64,000 bases of DNA from Streptomyces sp. 130 (GCF_007096885.1 NZ_VJNO01000028.1:32177-96176), one strand, 5' to 3'. Numbered from the stretch's first letter, positions 43,008 to 51,723 are shown. The notes: generated by a model from the sequence alone, not told the origin. Numbers and translations are program-made.

Positions 43008-43374
43008 GGTCACTCCAGGCATTTCGACGACAAATGTTTCGGTACGCCGAGCCTACGTTGTCCCCGGGCGGCGCGCCCCACCCGCCGAGGAGCAACTCTT
43101 TCGAGTGAGATCGGGAGAGCCGTGCCTGAAGTCCTATACCTGACCAGAGGCCGTGCACACCCGTGAATACCGCGATTTCGACCCCACGGCCCACCATTCG
43201 GCGGTAGGAAGGGCATGCGTCCCGGCACGCAGCGCCTACCCCTCCTCACGCATGGTTACGCATGGGGGACTGCCCGTCGCGTCCAGGGACCGGGAGCAGA
43301 ACAGGGATCCGCCCCGCCGTCGAGTACGCGGTCGAGAGCACGCGTCGCTATGCAGCATGCAGAGGAGTACCCCG
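43008..43374. other. Divergent promoter region ebfC / SLATT-like gene
   Basis: 367 bp with no supported gene. I looked for the signal-recognition particle RNA that lies near dnaX/recR in other actinobacteria and did not find its conserved tetraloop core. It presumably holds the two divergent promoters. Confidence 0.5.
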
Positions 43375-44172
43375 GTGAGTCAGCCGGAGATGCAGCCCGA
43401 AGTGCCACCCCGCAAGTCCGGCACGTCCGGCCCGGCGGGTGCGGCCGCTCCCTCCGGTACGGACTCCGAGGACCGTGCGGGGCGGGGCCGTGACCTGACC
43501 GGGGAGCCGTTCCCGCTGGGCGGCGACTGGGGAGAGCCGTCCCAGCGGCTGGACGAGCTCTACCGGTGGCTGGAGGCGGAGGCGCTGCGGACCGCCGACT
43601 GGTATCTGCACGACCGGCTGTGGAAGCGGCGCGGCGCCAGGGCGCTGCGCATGGGCACCGCCGCCGGGGCGGTCGCGGGCGCCGCCCTGCCGCTGCTCGA
43701 CCTGACGGGCGCGCTGCACGGCGCGGCCGGCTGGGGTTATCTGTCGCTGCTCCTCGGCGCCGCGTGCATGGCGTGCGACCGCTACTTCGGTCTGACCTCG
43801 GGCTGGATAAGGAATCTCGCGACCGCGCAGGCGGTGCAGCGCCGGCTTCAGGTGCTCCGGTTCGACTGGGCGTCGGAGTGCGTACGGGAGGTGCTCGGCC
43901 CGGCCGAGGGCACGGCGAGCGAGGCGACCGAGCGGTGCCTGGGCGTGCTGCGGCGCTTCTCCGAGGACATCACGGAACTCGTACGGTCGGAGACCGCCGA
44001 CTGGATGGTGGAGTTCCGGGCCGGGCCCGCACCGCTGGGGATGCAGGCCCTGGTCTCCGGCGGTTCCGGGACCGGGCGCCCGGAGCAGGGCGCGGCGCCC
44101 GGACGCTTCCCGCTCCAGTCGATGGGCCGGCCGAACATGCCCCGGCAGCGCCCGCCGGAGTCCCCGCGCTGA
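43375..44172 (+). CDS. SLATT-like two-helix membrane protein
   Basis: A 265-residue protein with a hydrophilic N-terminal part (~85 residues), two transmembrane helices (about 105-125 and 135-155) and a C-terminal cytoplasmic helical domain. This layout and the YRWLEAEALRTADWYLHDR segment before the helices match SLATT (SMODS/SLOG-associated two-TM) proteins, which are proposed pore-forming effectors. No SMODS or SLOG partner is adjacent, so a defence role is not supported. GTG start at 43375 after GAGGAG. Confidence 0.7.
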   Translation: MSQPEMQPEVPPRKSGTSGPAGAAAPSGTDSEDRAGRGRDLTGEPFPLGGDWGEPSQRLDELYRWLEAEALRTADWYLHDRLWKRRGARALRMGTAAGAVAGAALPLLDLTGALHGAAGWGYLSLLLGAACMACDRYFGLTSGWIRNLATAQAVQRRLQVLRFDWASECVREVLGPAEGTASEATERCLGVLRRFSEDITELVRSETADWMVEFRAGPAPLGMQALVSGGSGTGRPEQGAAPGRFPLQSMGRPNMPRQRPPESPR

Positions 44173-44220
44173 CCGTTCGCCGGCCGTCGCGGGGCTCCGG
44201 CGCGGGGCACCGGGACCGCT

Positions 44221-44871
44221 TCAGCTGAAGACGATCATCGATCCCTGGGCGAGGCTGCGGGTGGCCGCGGCGTGCAGGCCGAGCCAGACGTGGCGCTCCC
44301 GGGCGAAGGGGCTGTCGTCGTACGGGACGGAGGTCGCCGGCTCCTCCAGCTCGGTGGGGGCGGCGGGCGGCAGGGGGGCGGCCGGCGGGTTCGCCGGGTC
44401 GATCCCGATGGCCGGGGCGACGAACTCCAGCTCCCGCAGCAGCCCGTGCGCGGAACCGAGCGGGCCGCCCGCCGCCAGCAGGTCGTCGGTGGAGACGGGC
44501 GCCTCGAAGTCGAGGGGGACGTACGCCCCCGCGTGGTCGAAGTGCCACACCAGGTGCGACTGCCGGGCCGTTGCCTCGAACATCTCCAGCAACTGCTCGT
44601 AGTCCCCGCCCAGCTCGCCGACCGGCGTGACGGCGAGGCCGCTGAGCTGGAGCAGATAGGCACGGCGCAGGAAGTGCAGGGCGTCGTAGTCGAAGCCGGC
44701 GACCGGGGCGACGTCTCCGGTCAGCCCCGGCATGTAGGCGTAGACGGGGACGGGCGGCAGTCCGGCCTCGCCCAGGGCCTTGTCGTAAAGGGCGATCTCT
44801 TCGGCGAAGGGGTTGTCGGGGCTGTGGCACAGCACGTCGACAAGGGGGACCAGCCACAGGTCACAGGCCAC
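44221..44871 (-). CDS. Conserved Streptomyces hypothetical protein
   Basis: A 216-residue soluble protein beginning VACDLWLVPLVDVLCHSPDN. Notable segments are GFDYDALHFLRRAYLLQL, YEQLLEMFEATARQSHLVWH and a C-terminal VWLGLHAAATRSL. I recognise it only as a conserved actinomycete protein of unknown function. The start at GTG 44871 is set by GGAGAG 9 nt upstream. Between the SLATT-like and GntR genes, in its own transcription unit as far as I can see. Confidence 0.7.
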   Translation of the reverse strand: MACDLWLVPLVDVLCHSPDNPFAEEIALYDKALGEAGLPPVPVYAYMPGLTGDVAPVAGFDYDALHFLRRAYLLQLSGLAVTPVGELGGDYEQLLEMFEATARQSHLVWHFDHAGAYVPLDFEAPVSTDDLLAAGGPLGSAHGLLRELEFVAPAIGIDPANPPAAPLPPAAPTELEEPATSVPYDDSPFARERHVWLGLHAAATRSLAQGSMIVFS

Positions 44872-44992
44872 GAAGTCTCGCTCTCCAACGGGTGCGTGCG
44901 GTGGTCGGGACAGCGTAGTGCGGTCGGAACCGCGCGCACAGTGGTCGCTCACGACCGGCCCGGGGCGCGAGGGGCGGCGCGGGCCGGGCCGG

Positions 44993-45709
44993 TCAGGCGC
45001 GCCCCTCGGTCTCCTCCGCGCTCGGCCCCCGCCCGGCCAGGCGGTCGGCCCAGCTCAGCGCATGGCCGTTGTACCCGTCTATCGCCGTCCGCAGGGCCTC
45101 GCGGTCCCGGTGCGTGATGGCGGCGACCAGCTCGGCGTGGCCGTTCCACAGCCAGTCCCGCAGATCGGCGTCGTCCCGCAGGTACGGCACGGCGAACACC
45201 CATGCCTGGACGCGCAGCCGGTGCAGGAAGTCGCTGATGTAGCCGTTGCCGATGAGCCCGCCGAGCTCGCGCCAGAAGCGCAGGTCGTAGCCGATGAGGA
45301 TGTCCAGGTCGCCGCTGCGGGCCGCCCTGGCGGCCTCCTCGGCACGGCGGCGTACCGAGACGAGCGCGTCCCGGTAGTCGGCACGCCGGTCCGCGACCGG
45401 CTCGTGGAAGACGTCCCGGATGACCCCGTCCATGACCAGGGCCCGGGCCTCCACCATCGCCCGGTAGTCGGCGACCGTGAACCGGTGCACCCGGAATCCG
45501 CGGTGCTGGTCCGATTCGAGCAGGCCCTGCGCGGAGAGGTCGAACAGCGCCTCGCGGACGGGCGTCGCGGACACCCCGTACTGCTCGGCGATCTGTTTGA
45601 CGGTGAACTCCCGCCCCGGCAGCAGACGCCCGGCGAGCACCTCGTCGCGCAGCGCGTCCGCGATCTGCTGCCGCAGGGTGCTGCGGGTGACGGCTCCGCT
45701 CGCGCACAT
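44993..45709 (-). CDS. GntR/FadR-family transcription regulator
   Basis: A 238-residue regulator: winged helix FTVKQIAEQYGVSATPVREA in the N-terminal 75 residues and an all-helical FCD ligand domain behind it, with metal-binding residues typical of the FadR group. The start has GGAGG 7 nt upstream. Divergent from the Ser/Thr kinase gene. Ligand and targets unknown. Confidence 0.9.
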   Translation of the reverse strand: MCASGAVTRSTLRQQIADALRDEVLAGRLLPGREFTVKQIAEQYGVSATPVREALFDLSAQGLLESDQHRGFRVHRFTVADYRAMVEARALVMDGVIRDVFHEPVADRRADYRDALVSVRRRAEEAARAARSGDLDILIGYDLRFWRELGGLIGNGYISDFLHRLRVQAWVFAVPYLRDDADLRDWLWNGHAELVAAITHRDREALRTAIDGYNGHALSWADRLAGRGPSAEETEGRA

Positions 45710-45851
45710 GGCGCCCCTCCCCCATTCGGTTCCGGGTCACCTTAGACCGGGGCCGCCCCGGCCCTGAGCCCCGGAGGGGCCCGGCCGGGCGATCCACGCC
45801 GCTATTCTCGTCCCCGTCCGGCGTGTTGTCGTACGGGGGAGGCCGCACACC

Positions 45852-48194
45852 ATGGAGAAGCTCGGGTCCACCGATCCACAGCGCATCGGCGCCTACCGTC
45901 TGCTCGGGCGCCTCGGCGCGGGCGGGATGGGCCAGGTGTATCTGGCCCGGTCCGACCGGGGCCGCACGGTCGCGCTCAAGCTGGTGCGCGAGGAGCTGGC
46001 CGCGCAGCAGGAATTCCGCGACCGGTTCCGCCAGGAGGTGCGGGCCGCCCGCCGGGTCGGTTCGATCTGGACCGCGCCCGTCCTGGACGCCGACACCGAG
46101 GCCGACGTCCCGTGGGTCGCCACCGGATATGTGGCGGGCCCCTCCCTCCACGCCACCGTCTCGGGCGGGCCGGGCACCGCGTCCGGCCCGGCCCCCGGCG
46201 CCTACGGCCCCCTGCCGGAGCGGTCCGTCCGCATTCTCGGCTCGGGGCTGGCGCACGCCCTGAAGGCCATCCACGCGGCCGGACTGATCCACCGGGACCT
46301 GAAGCCCTCCAACATCCTGCTCACGATCGACGGACCGCGCGTCATCGACTTCGGGATAGCGAGGGCCCTGGACACCATCACGGACGGCGGCCTCACCCGC
46401 ACCGGCGCCCTGGTCGGCACGCCCGGCTTCATGTCTCCGGAGCAGGTGCGGGGCGAGCGGGTGAGCGCGGCCAGCGACGTGTTCTGCCTGGGGTCGGTGC
46501 TGACGTACGCCCTGACCGGCCGGCTTCCCTTCGGCGCCGCGGCCAACGAGATGCACGCCCTGCTGTTCCGCATCGCGCAGGAGGACCCGGACCTGACCGG
46601 GGTCACGCCCGGCCTCGACGACCTGATCCGCGGCTGCCTCCACAAGGACCCGGGGGCCCGGCCGTCCACGGACGACATCCTGGCGCTGCTGGCCGACGGC
46701 GACGACAACGCGGAGCCCTGGCTCCCGGGTGCCCTCATCGCCCAGCTCGGCCGCCACGCCGTGGAACTGCTCGATTCGGAGGACCCCGAGGACGCGGTGC
46801 CGGGTGGCGGGGCGGCGCCGGCCGACGCGGCGGCGTCGGGTGGCGGGGCGGCGTCGGGTGGCGGGGCGGCCGGCGGCGGGGCGGCGTCGGGTGGCGGGGT
46901 GCCCGCCGTCGCGGGGCCCGGTGACGCGCTGACCGACGCGGTGCCGGCGGACGGCGCGCCGACGGACGCCGTGCCGGACCGGGCCCGGGGCCCCGTCCCC
47001 GTCCCCGCCCCCGGAAACGGGAATCCGCAGGGCGCGGTCCTCCTCGACGGGCCGTCCGACGCCGTGCCCCCCTCCGGTGCCCTGCCCGAGCCGGGCGTCG
47101 AGCCTCCCGCCGAGCCGGCGACCGAGGTCCTCGTCTCCTCCGCCGGTCCGACCGCCCCGCTCCCGCCCTCCGGGCTGCCCGGCCCCGGCCCCGCCCCGGC
47201 GCACCCCACGGCGGCCGGTGCCGCGGCCGGTGCCGCCGACACGCCGCCGAGCGGGCCGCCCCCGGGCACCCCGCCTCCCGGATACGGCTACCCGCACCCG
47301 GCCGCCCCGCCGCAGCAGGCCCAGGGCTACGGCCCCCCGCAGCAGCCCCATCCCGCCCCGGGCGACGGCCCCCCCCAGCAGCCCCATCCCGCCCAGGGCT
47401 ACGGCCACCCCCAACCACCCCACCCCGCCCAGGGCTACGGCTATCCGCAGCACCCCGGGCAAGGCCAGGCATACGGCTACCCCCAGCAGCCGAGCCCGGA
47501 CCACGGCTACCCGTACGGCTACCCCCAGCAGCCCGGTCAGGGCGCCACCCCTCCGTACGGCCCCGGGTACCCCGCCGGCGCCCAGCACCCGGCCCCCGCA
47601 CCCGAACCGGCCCGCCGGAGCAGCGGCTCGACCATCGCGCTGATCCTCGTCGCCGTCCTGGTCGCCGTAGGCGCCGGCGGGTCCGTCTACGCCCTCATGA
47701 ACGACAAGGGCGGGACGCCCACGGCCGGGCCCACCCACTCGGCCGGGCCCACCCCCTCGCAGGCCGTCGACGACTCCCCCTCCCCCGACGTCTCCCCCGA
47801 TCCCTCGCCCGACGACGGGGACAACGGCGAGGGGGGCGGCATCCCCGAGGGCTACCTGGGCTCCTGGTCCGGCAGCATCGACAACGACACCGGCCACTCC
47901 ACCCGTGAACTCGTCATCAGCCAGGGCGAAGTGGGCGACACGGTCCTCACCCTGACCGCCGAGGGCCCGCTGGCCAGCGGCGGCACCTACCACTGCGTCT
48001 TCGAGGCACCCCTGAGCGCCGAGGCCGCCGAGGGCGAGTCCGTCAGCATCGGCCCGTCCACCGTGACGGAGGGGGAACCTGCCGCTTCCTGCTCTCCCGG
48101 CGCTCCGACGAGGCTCACCCTGCTCCCGGACGGCAGTCTGAGCCGTGAGAACACGTCGAGCGGCGAGAAGCTCACGTACACGAAGTCCGGCTGA
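45852..48194 (+). CDS. Receptor-like Ser/Thr protein kinase
   Basis: A 780-residue Hanks-type kinase. The kinase domain (~residues 14-280) has GAGGMGQVYLA, Lys43, HRDLKPSN (Asp149), DFGIA and GTPGFMSPEQ. A ~300-residue juxtamembrane linker is low-complexity: Ala/Gly repeats encoded by an 18-bp DNA repeat near 46830-46900, then Gly/Tyr/Pro/Gln repeats such as QGYGYPQHP. One transmembrane helix (~592-614) leads to a ~165-residue extracellular domain (GYLGSWSGSIDND) with two cysteines that I do not recognise. PASTA repeats are absent. The ligand is unknown. Confidence 0.92.
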   Translation: MEKLGSTDPQRIGAYRLLGRLGAGGMGQVYLARSDRGRTVALKLVREELAAQQEFRDRFRQEVRAARRVGSIWTAPVLDADTEADVPWVATGYVAGPSLHATVSGGPGTASGPAPGAYGPLPERSVRILGSGLAHALKAIHAAGLIHRDLKPSNILLTIDGPRVIDFGIARALDTITDGGLTRTGALVGTPGFMSPEQVRGERVSAASDVFCLGSVLTYALTGRLPFGAAANEMHALLFRIAQEDPDLTGVTPGLDDLIRGCLHKDPGARPSTDDILALLADGDDNAEPWLPGALIAQLGRHAVELLDSEDPEDAVPGGGAAPADAAASGGGAASGGGAAGGGAASGGGVPAVAGPGDALTDAVPADGAPTDAVPDRARGPVPVPAPGNGNPQGAVLLDGPSDAVPPSGALPEPGVEPPAEPATEVLVSSAGPTAPLPPSGLPGPGPAPAHPTAAGAAAGAADTPPSGPPPGTPPPGYGYPHPAAPPQQAQGYGPPQQPHPAPGDGPPQQPHPAQGYGHPQPPHPAQGYGYPQHPGQGQAYGYPQQPSPDHGYPYGYPQQPGQGATPPYGPGYPAGAQHPAPAPEPARRSSGSTIALILVAVLVAVGAGGSVYALMNDKGGTPTAGPTHSAGPTPSQAVDDSPSPDVSPDPSPDDGDNGEGGGIPEGYLGSWSGSIDNDTGHSTRELVISQGEVGDTVLTLTAEGPLASGGTYHCVFEAPLSAEAAEGESVSIGPSTVTEGEPAASCSPGAPTRLTLLPDGSLSRENTSSGEKLTYTKSG

Positions 48195-48262
48195 CGCGGC
48201 GGGCCGGGCGGGGCCGCCGGTGCGGGCGCGCGACCGCCCACGGCCCGGTCCCGCCACCGCTT

Positions 48263-49405
48263 TCACTGGATCAGCGGCCGGAGCGACATGAGCAGGTGCT
48301 GGTGGACCGTGTCCCCCGCCCCGTCCGCCGCCGCCACCGCTTCCTCGTGGTCCCGATGGCCGGTGATCATGGCGCGCTGGCCCTGGCCCATGAGCTGGAA
48401 CCGGATCACCGGGCTGTCGAAGGTGGCCAGCGCGTCCATCAGGTAGGTGGGGTTGAAGCCCACGGCGATCTCCTCGGCGCCCAGGAGCCCGGCGGGCAGG
48501 CGCTGGGAGGCCACGTCGTCCTCGTACCCGGCCTGGAGCAGGACGGAGTCGCGGGTGAACGCGAACTGGAGGGGGCTGTCGCCGTCCGCCACGACCGCGA
48601 CCCGCTTCACCGCCTCGACCAGCGCTTCGCGCTCGGTCACCGCCTTGACCGGACCGGTCAGCACGAACAGCTTGTCGTGGCGCGGGAGCCGGCCGTCGAG
48701 CAGCCGGACCGTGGTGCGCATGCCCTCCCGTTCGAAGCCCGCCGAACCGCTGTCCAGGGCGAGGCGGACCGTACCGGGGCGGGCGCCGACCGAGCGGGCG
48801 ATCTCGCCGAGCCGGCGGGCCGGGACGACGGCGTCGGCGGTGCCGCCCTGGCTCGTGGGCCTCCAGTCGAGCGTACGGACGGCGAAGCGGTAGCGGTCGG
48901 TGGCCGCGAGGGTCATCCGCTCGCCGTCGAGGGCCAGGCGGATTCCGGTGAGCGTGGGAAGGGTGTCGTCCCGGCCCGCGGCCACCGACACGTCGGCGAC
49001 GGCGGCCGCGAACTCCCGCCCGTCCACCTCCCCGAGTATCCCGGGCAGCGGCGGCAGCGCGGGGTAGTCGTCCAGCGGCAGGACGGACAGCCCGAATCCG
49101 GCACCGCCGCCCGTCACCGTGAACCGTGAGCCCTCGACCGCGCACTCCACCGGCCCCTCGGGCAGCACCTTGCACACGTCCAGCAGGCGGCGGCCCATGA
49201 CCAGGACCTTCCCGGGCCGCTCGGTCCGCGCCGCCACCTCGATGCGGGCGGACGCCTCGTAGTCCAGGCCGGAGATGCTGAGTCCGCCGTCCGTCGCCTC
49301 CAGCAGCAGCCCGCCGAGGACGGGCACGGGCGACCTGGTCGGCAGAACGCGGGCGGCCCAGGCGACAGCGTCCGTCAGCTCGCCTCGTTCGATCCGGAAC
49401 TCCAT
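48263..49405 (-). CDS. DNA polymerase III beta-clamp paralogue
   Basis: A 380-residue sliding-clamp-like protein with three DnaN repeats (MEFRIERGELTDAVAWAARV; DDTLPTLTGIRLALDGERMT; FNPTYLMDALATFDSPVIRF). It lies far from dnaA/gyrB, so it is a second copy. The usual C-terminal MPMRL-like end is replaced by LLMSLRPLIQ, so partner binding may differ. The ATG at 49405 fits the family. It may serve an alternative polymerase or repair process. Convergent with the kinase gene. Confidence 0.88.
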   Translation of the reverse strand: MEFRIERGELTDAVAWAARVLPTRSPVPVLGGLLLEATDGGLSISGLDYEASARIEVAARTERPGKVLVMGRRLLDVCKVLPEGPVECAVEGSRFTVTGGGAGFGLSVLPLDDYPALPPLPGILGEVDGREFAAAVADVSVAAGRDDTLPTLTGIRLALDGERMTLAATDRYRFAVRTLDWRPTSQGGTADAVVPARRLGEIARSVGARPGTVRLALDSGSAGFEREGMRTTVRLLDGRLPRHDKLFVLTGPVKAVTEREALVEAVKRVAVVADGDSPLQFAFTRDSVLLQAGYEDDVASQRLPAGLLGAEEIAVGFNPTYLMDALATFDSPVIRFQLMGQGQRAMITGHRDHEEAVAAADGAGDTVHQHLLMSLRPLIQ

Positions 49406-49489
49406 CGTGATGCCCTCTCCTCGCGCGCCGACCGCCTGCGGTCCCGACGCTTGCGACGTTAGAGGCGGCCACTGACAACACAACGGGGA

Positions 49490-49517
49490 ACGCCTCCGTC
49501 CGCGAGGCCGGAGGCGT
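49490..49517 (-). terminator. Terminator of the first chitinase gene
   Basis: ACGCCTCCG (49490-49498) pairs with CGGAGGCGT (49509-49517), extended by flanking GGGG/CCCC. It lies 38 nt after the chitinase stop codon. Confidence 0.75.
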
Positions 49518-49554
49518 CCCCCACACGAGTGAAGTTGCCGGATGAAAGCGCAGG

Positions 49555-50451
49555 TCAGCAGCTCAGGTTGGAACCGGCCGTGGTGCCGAGGATCTGCACG
49601 AACGCCTGGTACTTGCTGATGCGGCTCTGGACCTGGGCGGGGTTGCCGCCGTTGCACTCCAGCGAACCGTTGATGGAGCGGATCGTCTCACCGAAGCCGG
49701 CGCCGTTCACCATGGCGTTGTGGGCGGTCATGGTGCCGGGGCCGTTCTGGGTGTTCCAGTACCAGAGGCCGGTCTTCCAGGCCACGGCCGCGTCGGTCTG
49801 CACCAGGTTCGGGTTGTGCAGCAGATCGATGCCGAGCGCGTCACCCGCGGCCTTGTAGTTGAAGTTCCAGCTGAGCTGGATCGGGCCGCGCCCGTAGTAC
49901 GCGGACTGGCCCGCCGGGCAGCCGTAGGGCTGGCTGCTGTCGCAGTAGTGCGGGTAGTTGGCGGTGTTCTGCTCGACGATGTACACCAGTCCGCCGGTCT
50001 CGTGGCTGACGTTGGCGAGGAAGGCCGCGGCCTCCTGCTTCTTGACGGTGTCACTGCCGGTGTTGGCGAAGCCCGGATAGGCGCCCAGCGCGGCGACCAG
50101 TCCGTTGTACGTGTAGAACGAGTTCCGGTTCGGGAACATCTGGTTGAACTGCGCCTCGCTCACCACGAAGCCGGTGGACGAGCCCGGGCCGCCCGGGTCC
50201 GTACCGCCTCCGCTTCCGCAGGCACCCTGGTCGGCCCAGACGTCCGAGCTGCCCGGCTTCTCGTTCTGCGTCCACCATTTGGCGGTCCAGTTGTGCCCGT
50301 TGTACGAGGCGGTGCCACCGCCCGTGTACACGGACGAGGCGTTCCAGGCGGCCGCGCAGTCGGCGGCCGACGCGGTGGTGGCGGGGAGTACGACGAGCCC
50401 TGCGACGACCGCGCCCAGCGCGGCGAGCAGGCCCATGAGGCGTCGGAACAT
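49555..50451 (-). CDS. Secreted family 19 chitinase with chitin-binding domain
   Basis: A 298-residue exochitinase/endochitinase of GH19. A signal peptide (~28 residues, LPATTASA) precedes a CBM5/12 chitin-binding domain (WNASSVYTGGGTASYNGHNW), a Gly/Pro linker and the catalytic domain. Both acids are present: Glu151 in SHETGG and Glu160 in VEQN, along with PIQLSWNFNY. AAGGAG lies 7 nt before the ATG. A perfect 28-bp chi-type inverted repeat is in its promoter, indicating control by DasR or a similar regulator. A paralogue lies directly upstream. Confidence 0.95.
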   Translation of the reverse strand: MFRRLMGLLAALGAVVAGLVVLPATTASAADCAAAWNASSVYTGGGTASYNGHNWTAKWWTQNEKPGSSDVWADQGACGSGGGTDPGGPGSSTGFVVSEAQFNQMFPNRNSFYTYNGLVAALGAYPGFANTGSDTVKKQEAAAFLANVSHETGGLVYIVEQNTANYPHYCDSSQPYGCPAGQSAYYGRGPIQLSWNFNYKAAGDALGIDLLHNPNLVQTDAAVAWKTGLWYWNTQNGPGTMTAHNAMVNGAGFGETIRSINGSLECNGGNPAQVQSRISKYQAFVQILGTTAGSNLSC

Positions 50452-50527
50452 CTGCACACTCCTTCGGCGCGGCGCACCGATCGTCGCGGCGCACCGCTGT
50501 GGGGGGTTGCCGCCACTCAAGCGCGTT

Positions 50528-50555
50528 TGGTCTGGACCTGTCAAGGTCCAGACCA
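50528..50555 (-). promoter_or_regulatory. chi operator/promoter of the first chitinase
   Basis: TGGTCTGGACC (50528-50538) and GGTCCAGACCA (50545-50555) are perfect 11-bp arms. On the minus strand the centre is TTGACA, a perfect -35, followed by TTGAGT at 18 bp. The arms match the TGGTCTAGACCA core bound by DasR. Confidence 0.75.
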
Positions 50556-50565
50556 GACCCGGAAT

Positions 50566-50635
50566 TTCTTCGGCCGCGCGGACCCCGGGGCCTGCCCACG
50601 ACGCGCAGAGCGCGCCGGCCCCGGGGCCCGAAGAA
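50566..50635 (-). terminator. Long hairpin after the second chitinase
   Basis: TTCTTCGG (50566-50573) pairs with CCGAAGAA (50628-50635) and CCCCGGGGCC (50583-50592) pairs with 50617-50626. It starts 3 nt after the stop codon of the CTG-start chitinase and separates it from the next chitinase promoter. Confidence 0.75.
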
Positions 50636-50638
50636 GCG

Positions 50639-51529
50639 TCAGCAGGTCAGGTGAGACCCGGGATTGACGCCGATGACGTCCGTGATGTGCTCGTACTTGG
50701 CCGCGCGGGCCTGCACCGATCCGGGATTTCCGCCGTTGCACTCCAGCGAACCGTTGAGCGAGCGGATGGTCTCACCGAAGCCGGCGCCGCCGACCATGGC
50801 GTCGTGGGAGGTCATGGTCCCGGGACCGTTCTGGGTGTTCCAGTACCAGAGCGCGGTCTGCCAGGCGACGGACGGATCGCGCTCCACCAGCCAGGGGTCG
50901 TTGAGCAGGTCGAGGCCGAGCGCGTCCCCGGCCGCCTTGTAGTTGAAGTTCCAGCTGAACATGATCGGGCCGCGCCCGTAGTAGGCGGACTGGCCGGCGG
51001 GACAGCCGAACGGCTGGCTGTAGTCGCACTTGATCCAGTAGTTGGCCTCGTTGATCTCCTTCACGTACCGCAGGCCGACCGATTCGAAGTCGGCGTGCGT
51101 CAGGAAGGCCGCGGCCTCCCGGCTCCTGGTCTCCTCGGTCCCGGTGTTGGCGAAGCGCGGATACGCGTGCAGTGCGTCGATCAGGCCCTGGTAGGTGTAG
51201 AAGGAGTCGCGTTCGGGGAAGATCTCGTCGAACTCCGCCTCACTGATGACGAAGTCGGAAACCCCTCCCGTACAGGCGCCCGCGTCCGCCCAGACGGTGG
51301 TGGCGCCCGGATTCTCGTTCCGCGTCCACCATTTCGCCGTCCAGTTGCGGCCGTGGTGCGAGACCGTGCCGCCGGCCGAGTAGGCGGTCGACGAGTTCCA
51401 CAGGGGCGCGCACGACGCGGAGCCCGCGGCGTCCGAGGCGGCGGGTGCGGCGGTGGCGGCGGCGGGCAGGAAGCCTGCCGTGGCGACGACCGCGCTCAGT
51501 ACGGTCAGAATGCTCTTGATGCGGTTCAG
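50639..51529 (-). CDS. Secreted family 19 chitinase paralogue with CTG start
   Basis: A 296-residue GH19 protein. The frame is open from a TGA at 51536 and has no ATG, GTG or TTG until 51064, inside the catalytic domain. CTG at 51529 gives a proper signal peptide (MNRIKSILTVLSAVVATAGF) and lies 9 nt after AAGGAG. A CBM5-type domain follows (WNSSTAYSAGGTVSHHGRNW), then the catalytic domain with Glu149 and Glu158. The His before the first catalytic Glu is Phe, and PIQLSW is PIMFSW, so activity may be altered. Same promoter design as its neighbour. Confidence 0.8.
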   Translation of the reverse strand: MNRIKSILTVLSAVVATAGFLPAAATAAPAASDAAGSASCAPLWNSSTAYSAGGTVSHHGRNWTAKWWTRNENPGATTVWADAGACTGGVSDFVISEAEFDEIFPERDSFYTYQGLIDALHAYPRFANTGTEETRSREAAAFLTHADFESVGLRYVKEINEANYWIKCDYSQPFGCPAGQSAYYGRGPIMFSWNFNYKAAGDALGLDLLNDPWLVERDPSVAWQTALWYWNTQNGPGTMTSHDAMVGGAGFGETIRSLNGSLECNGGNPGSVQARAAKYEHITDVIGVNPGSHLTC

Positions 51530-51618
51530 CGCTGCTCACTCCTTCGACGAGGACGGGCATGGTGCGCCGCACACCTCGGCAGGCGGGCCGTGCGGGCATC
51601 CCTGCACCCAACCGCCGC

Positions 51619-51646
51619 TGGTCTGGACCTGTCAAGGTCTAGACCA
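51619..51646 (-). promoter_or_regulatory. chi operator/promoter of the second chitinase
   Basis: TGGTCTGGACC (51619-51629) and GGTCTAGACCA (51636-51646) form 11-bp arms with one mismatch; the right arm contains a perfect GGTCTAGACCA DasR core. The centre gives TTGACA on the minus strand, with TTGGGT 18 bp on. Confidence 0.75.
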
Positions 51647-51673
51647 GCCGTCCGGTAGGAGCGCGCTCATGCC

Positions 51674-51708
51674 GGAGGGCCGGGGCTCGACCACCGCCCC
51701 GGCCCTCC
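51674..51708 (-). terminator. purA terminator
   Basis: Perfect 13-bp arms GGAGGGCCGGGGC (51674-51686) and 51696-51708 with a 9-nt loop, 16 nt after the purA stop codon on the minus strand. Confidence 0.85.
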
Positions 51709-51723
51709 TGTGCTCCCGTACGA

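Noticed and set aside
43008..43374. Possible signal-recognition particle RNA near recR/ebfC
   Set aside because: The conserved GGAAG...AGCA core and a matching long stem are not found.
45852..48194. Kinase linker repeats as a separate gene or collagen-like protein
   Set aside because: The low-complexity stretch is in frame between the kinase domain and the transmembrane helix, typical of Streptomyces receptor kinases.
44949..49526. 1525-codon minus-strand frame spanning GntR, kinase and clamp genes
   Set aside because: Covers several well-supported genes in other frames and reads as Arg/Gly/Pro-rich noise, a GC-bias artefact.
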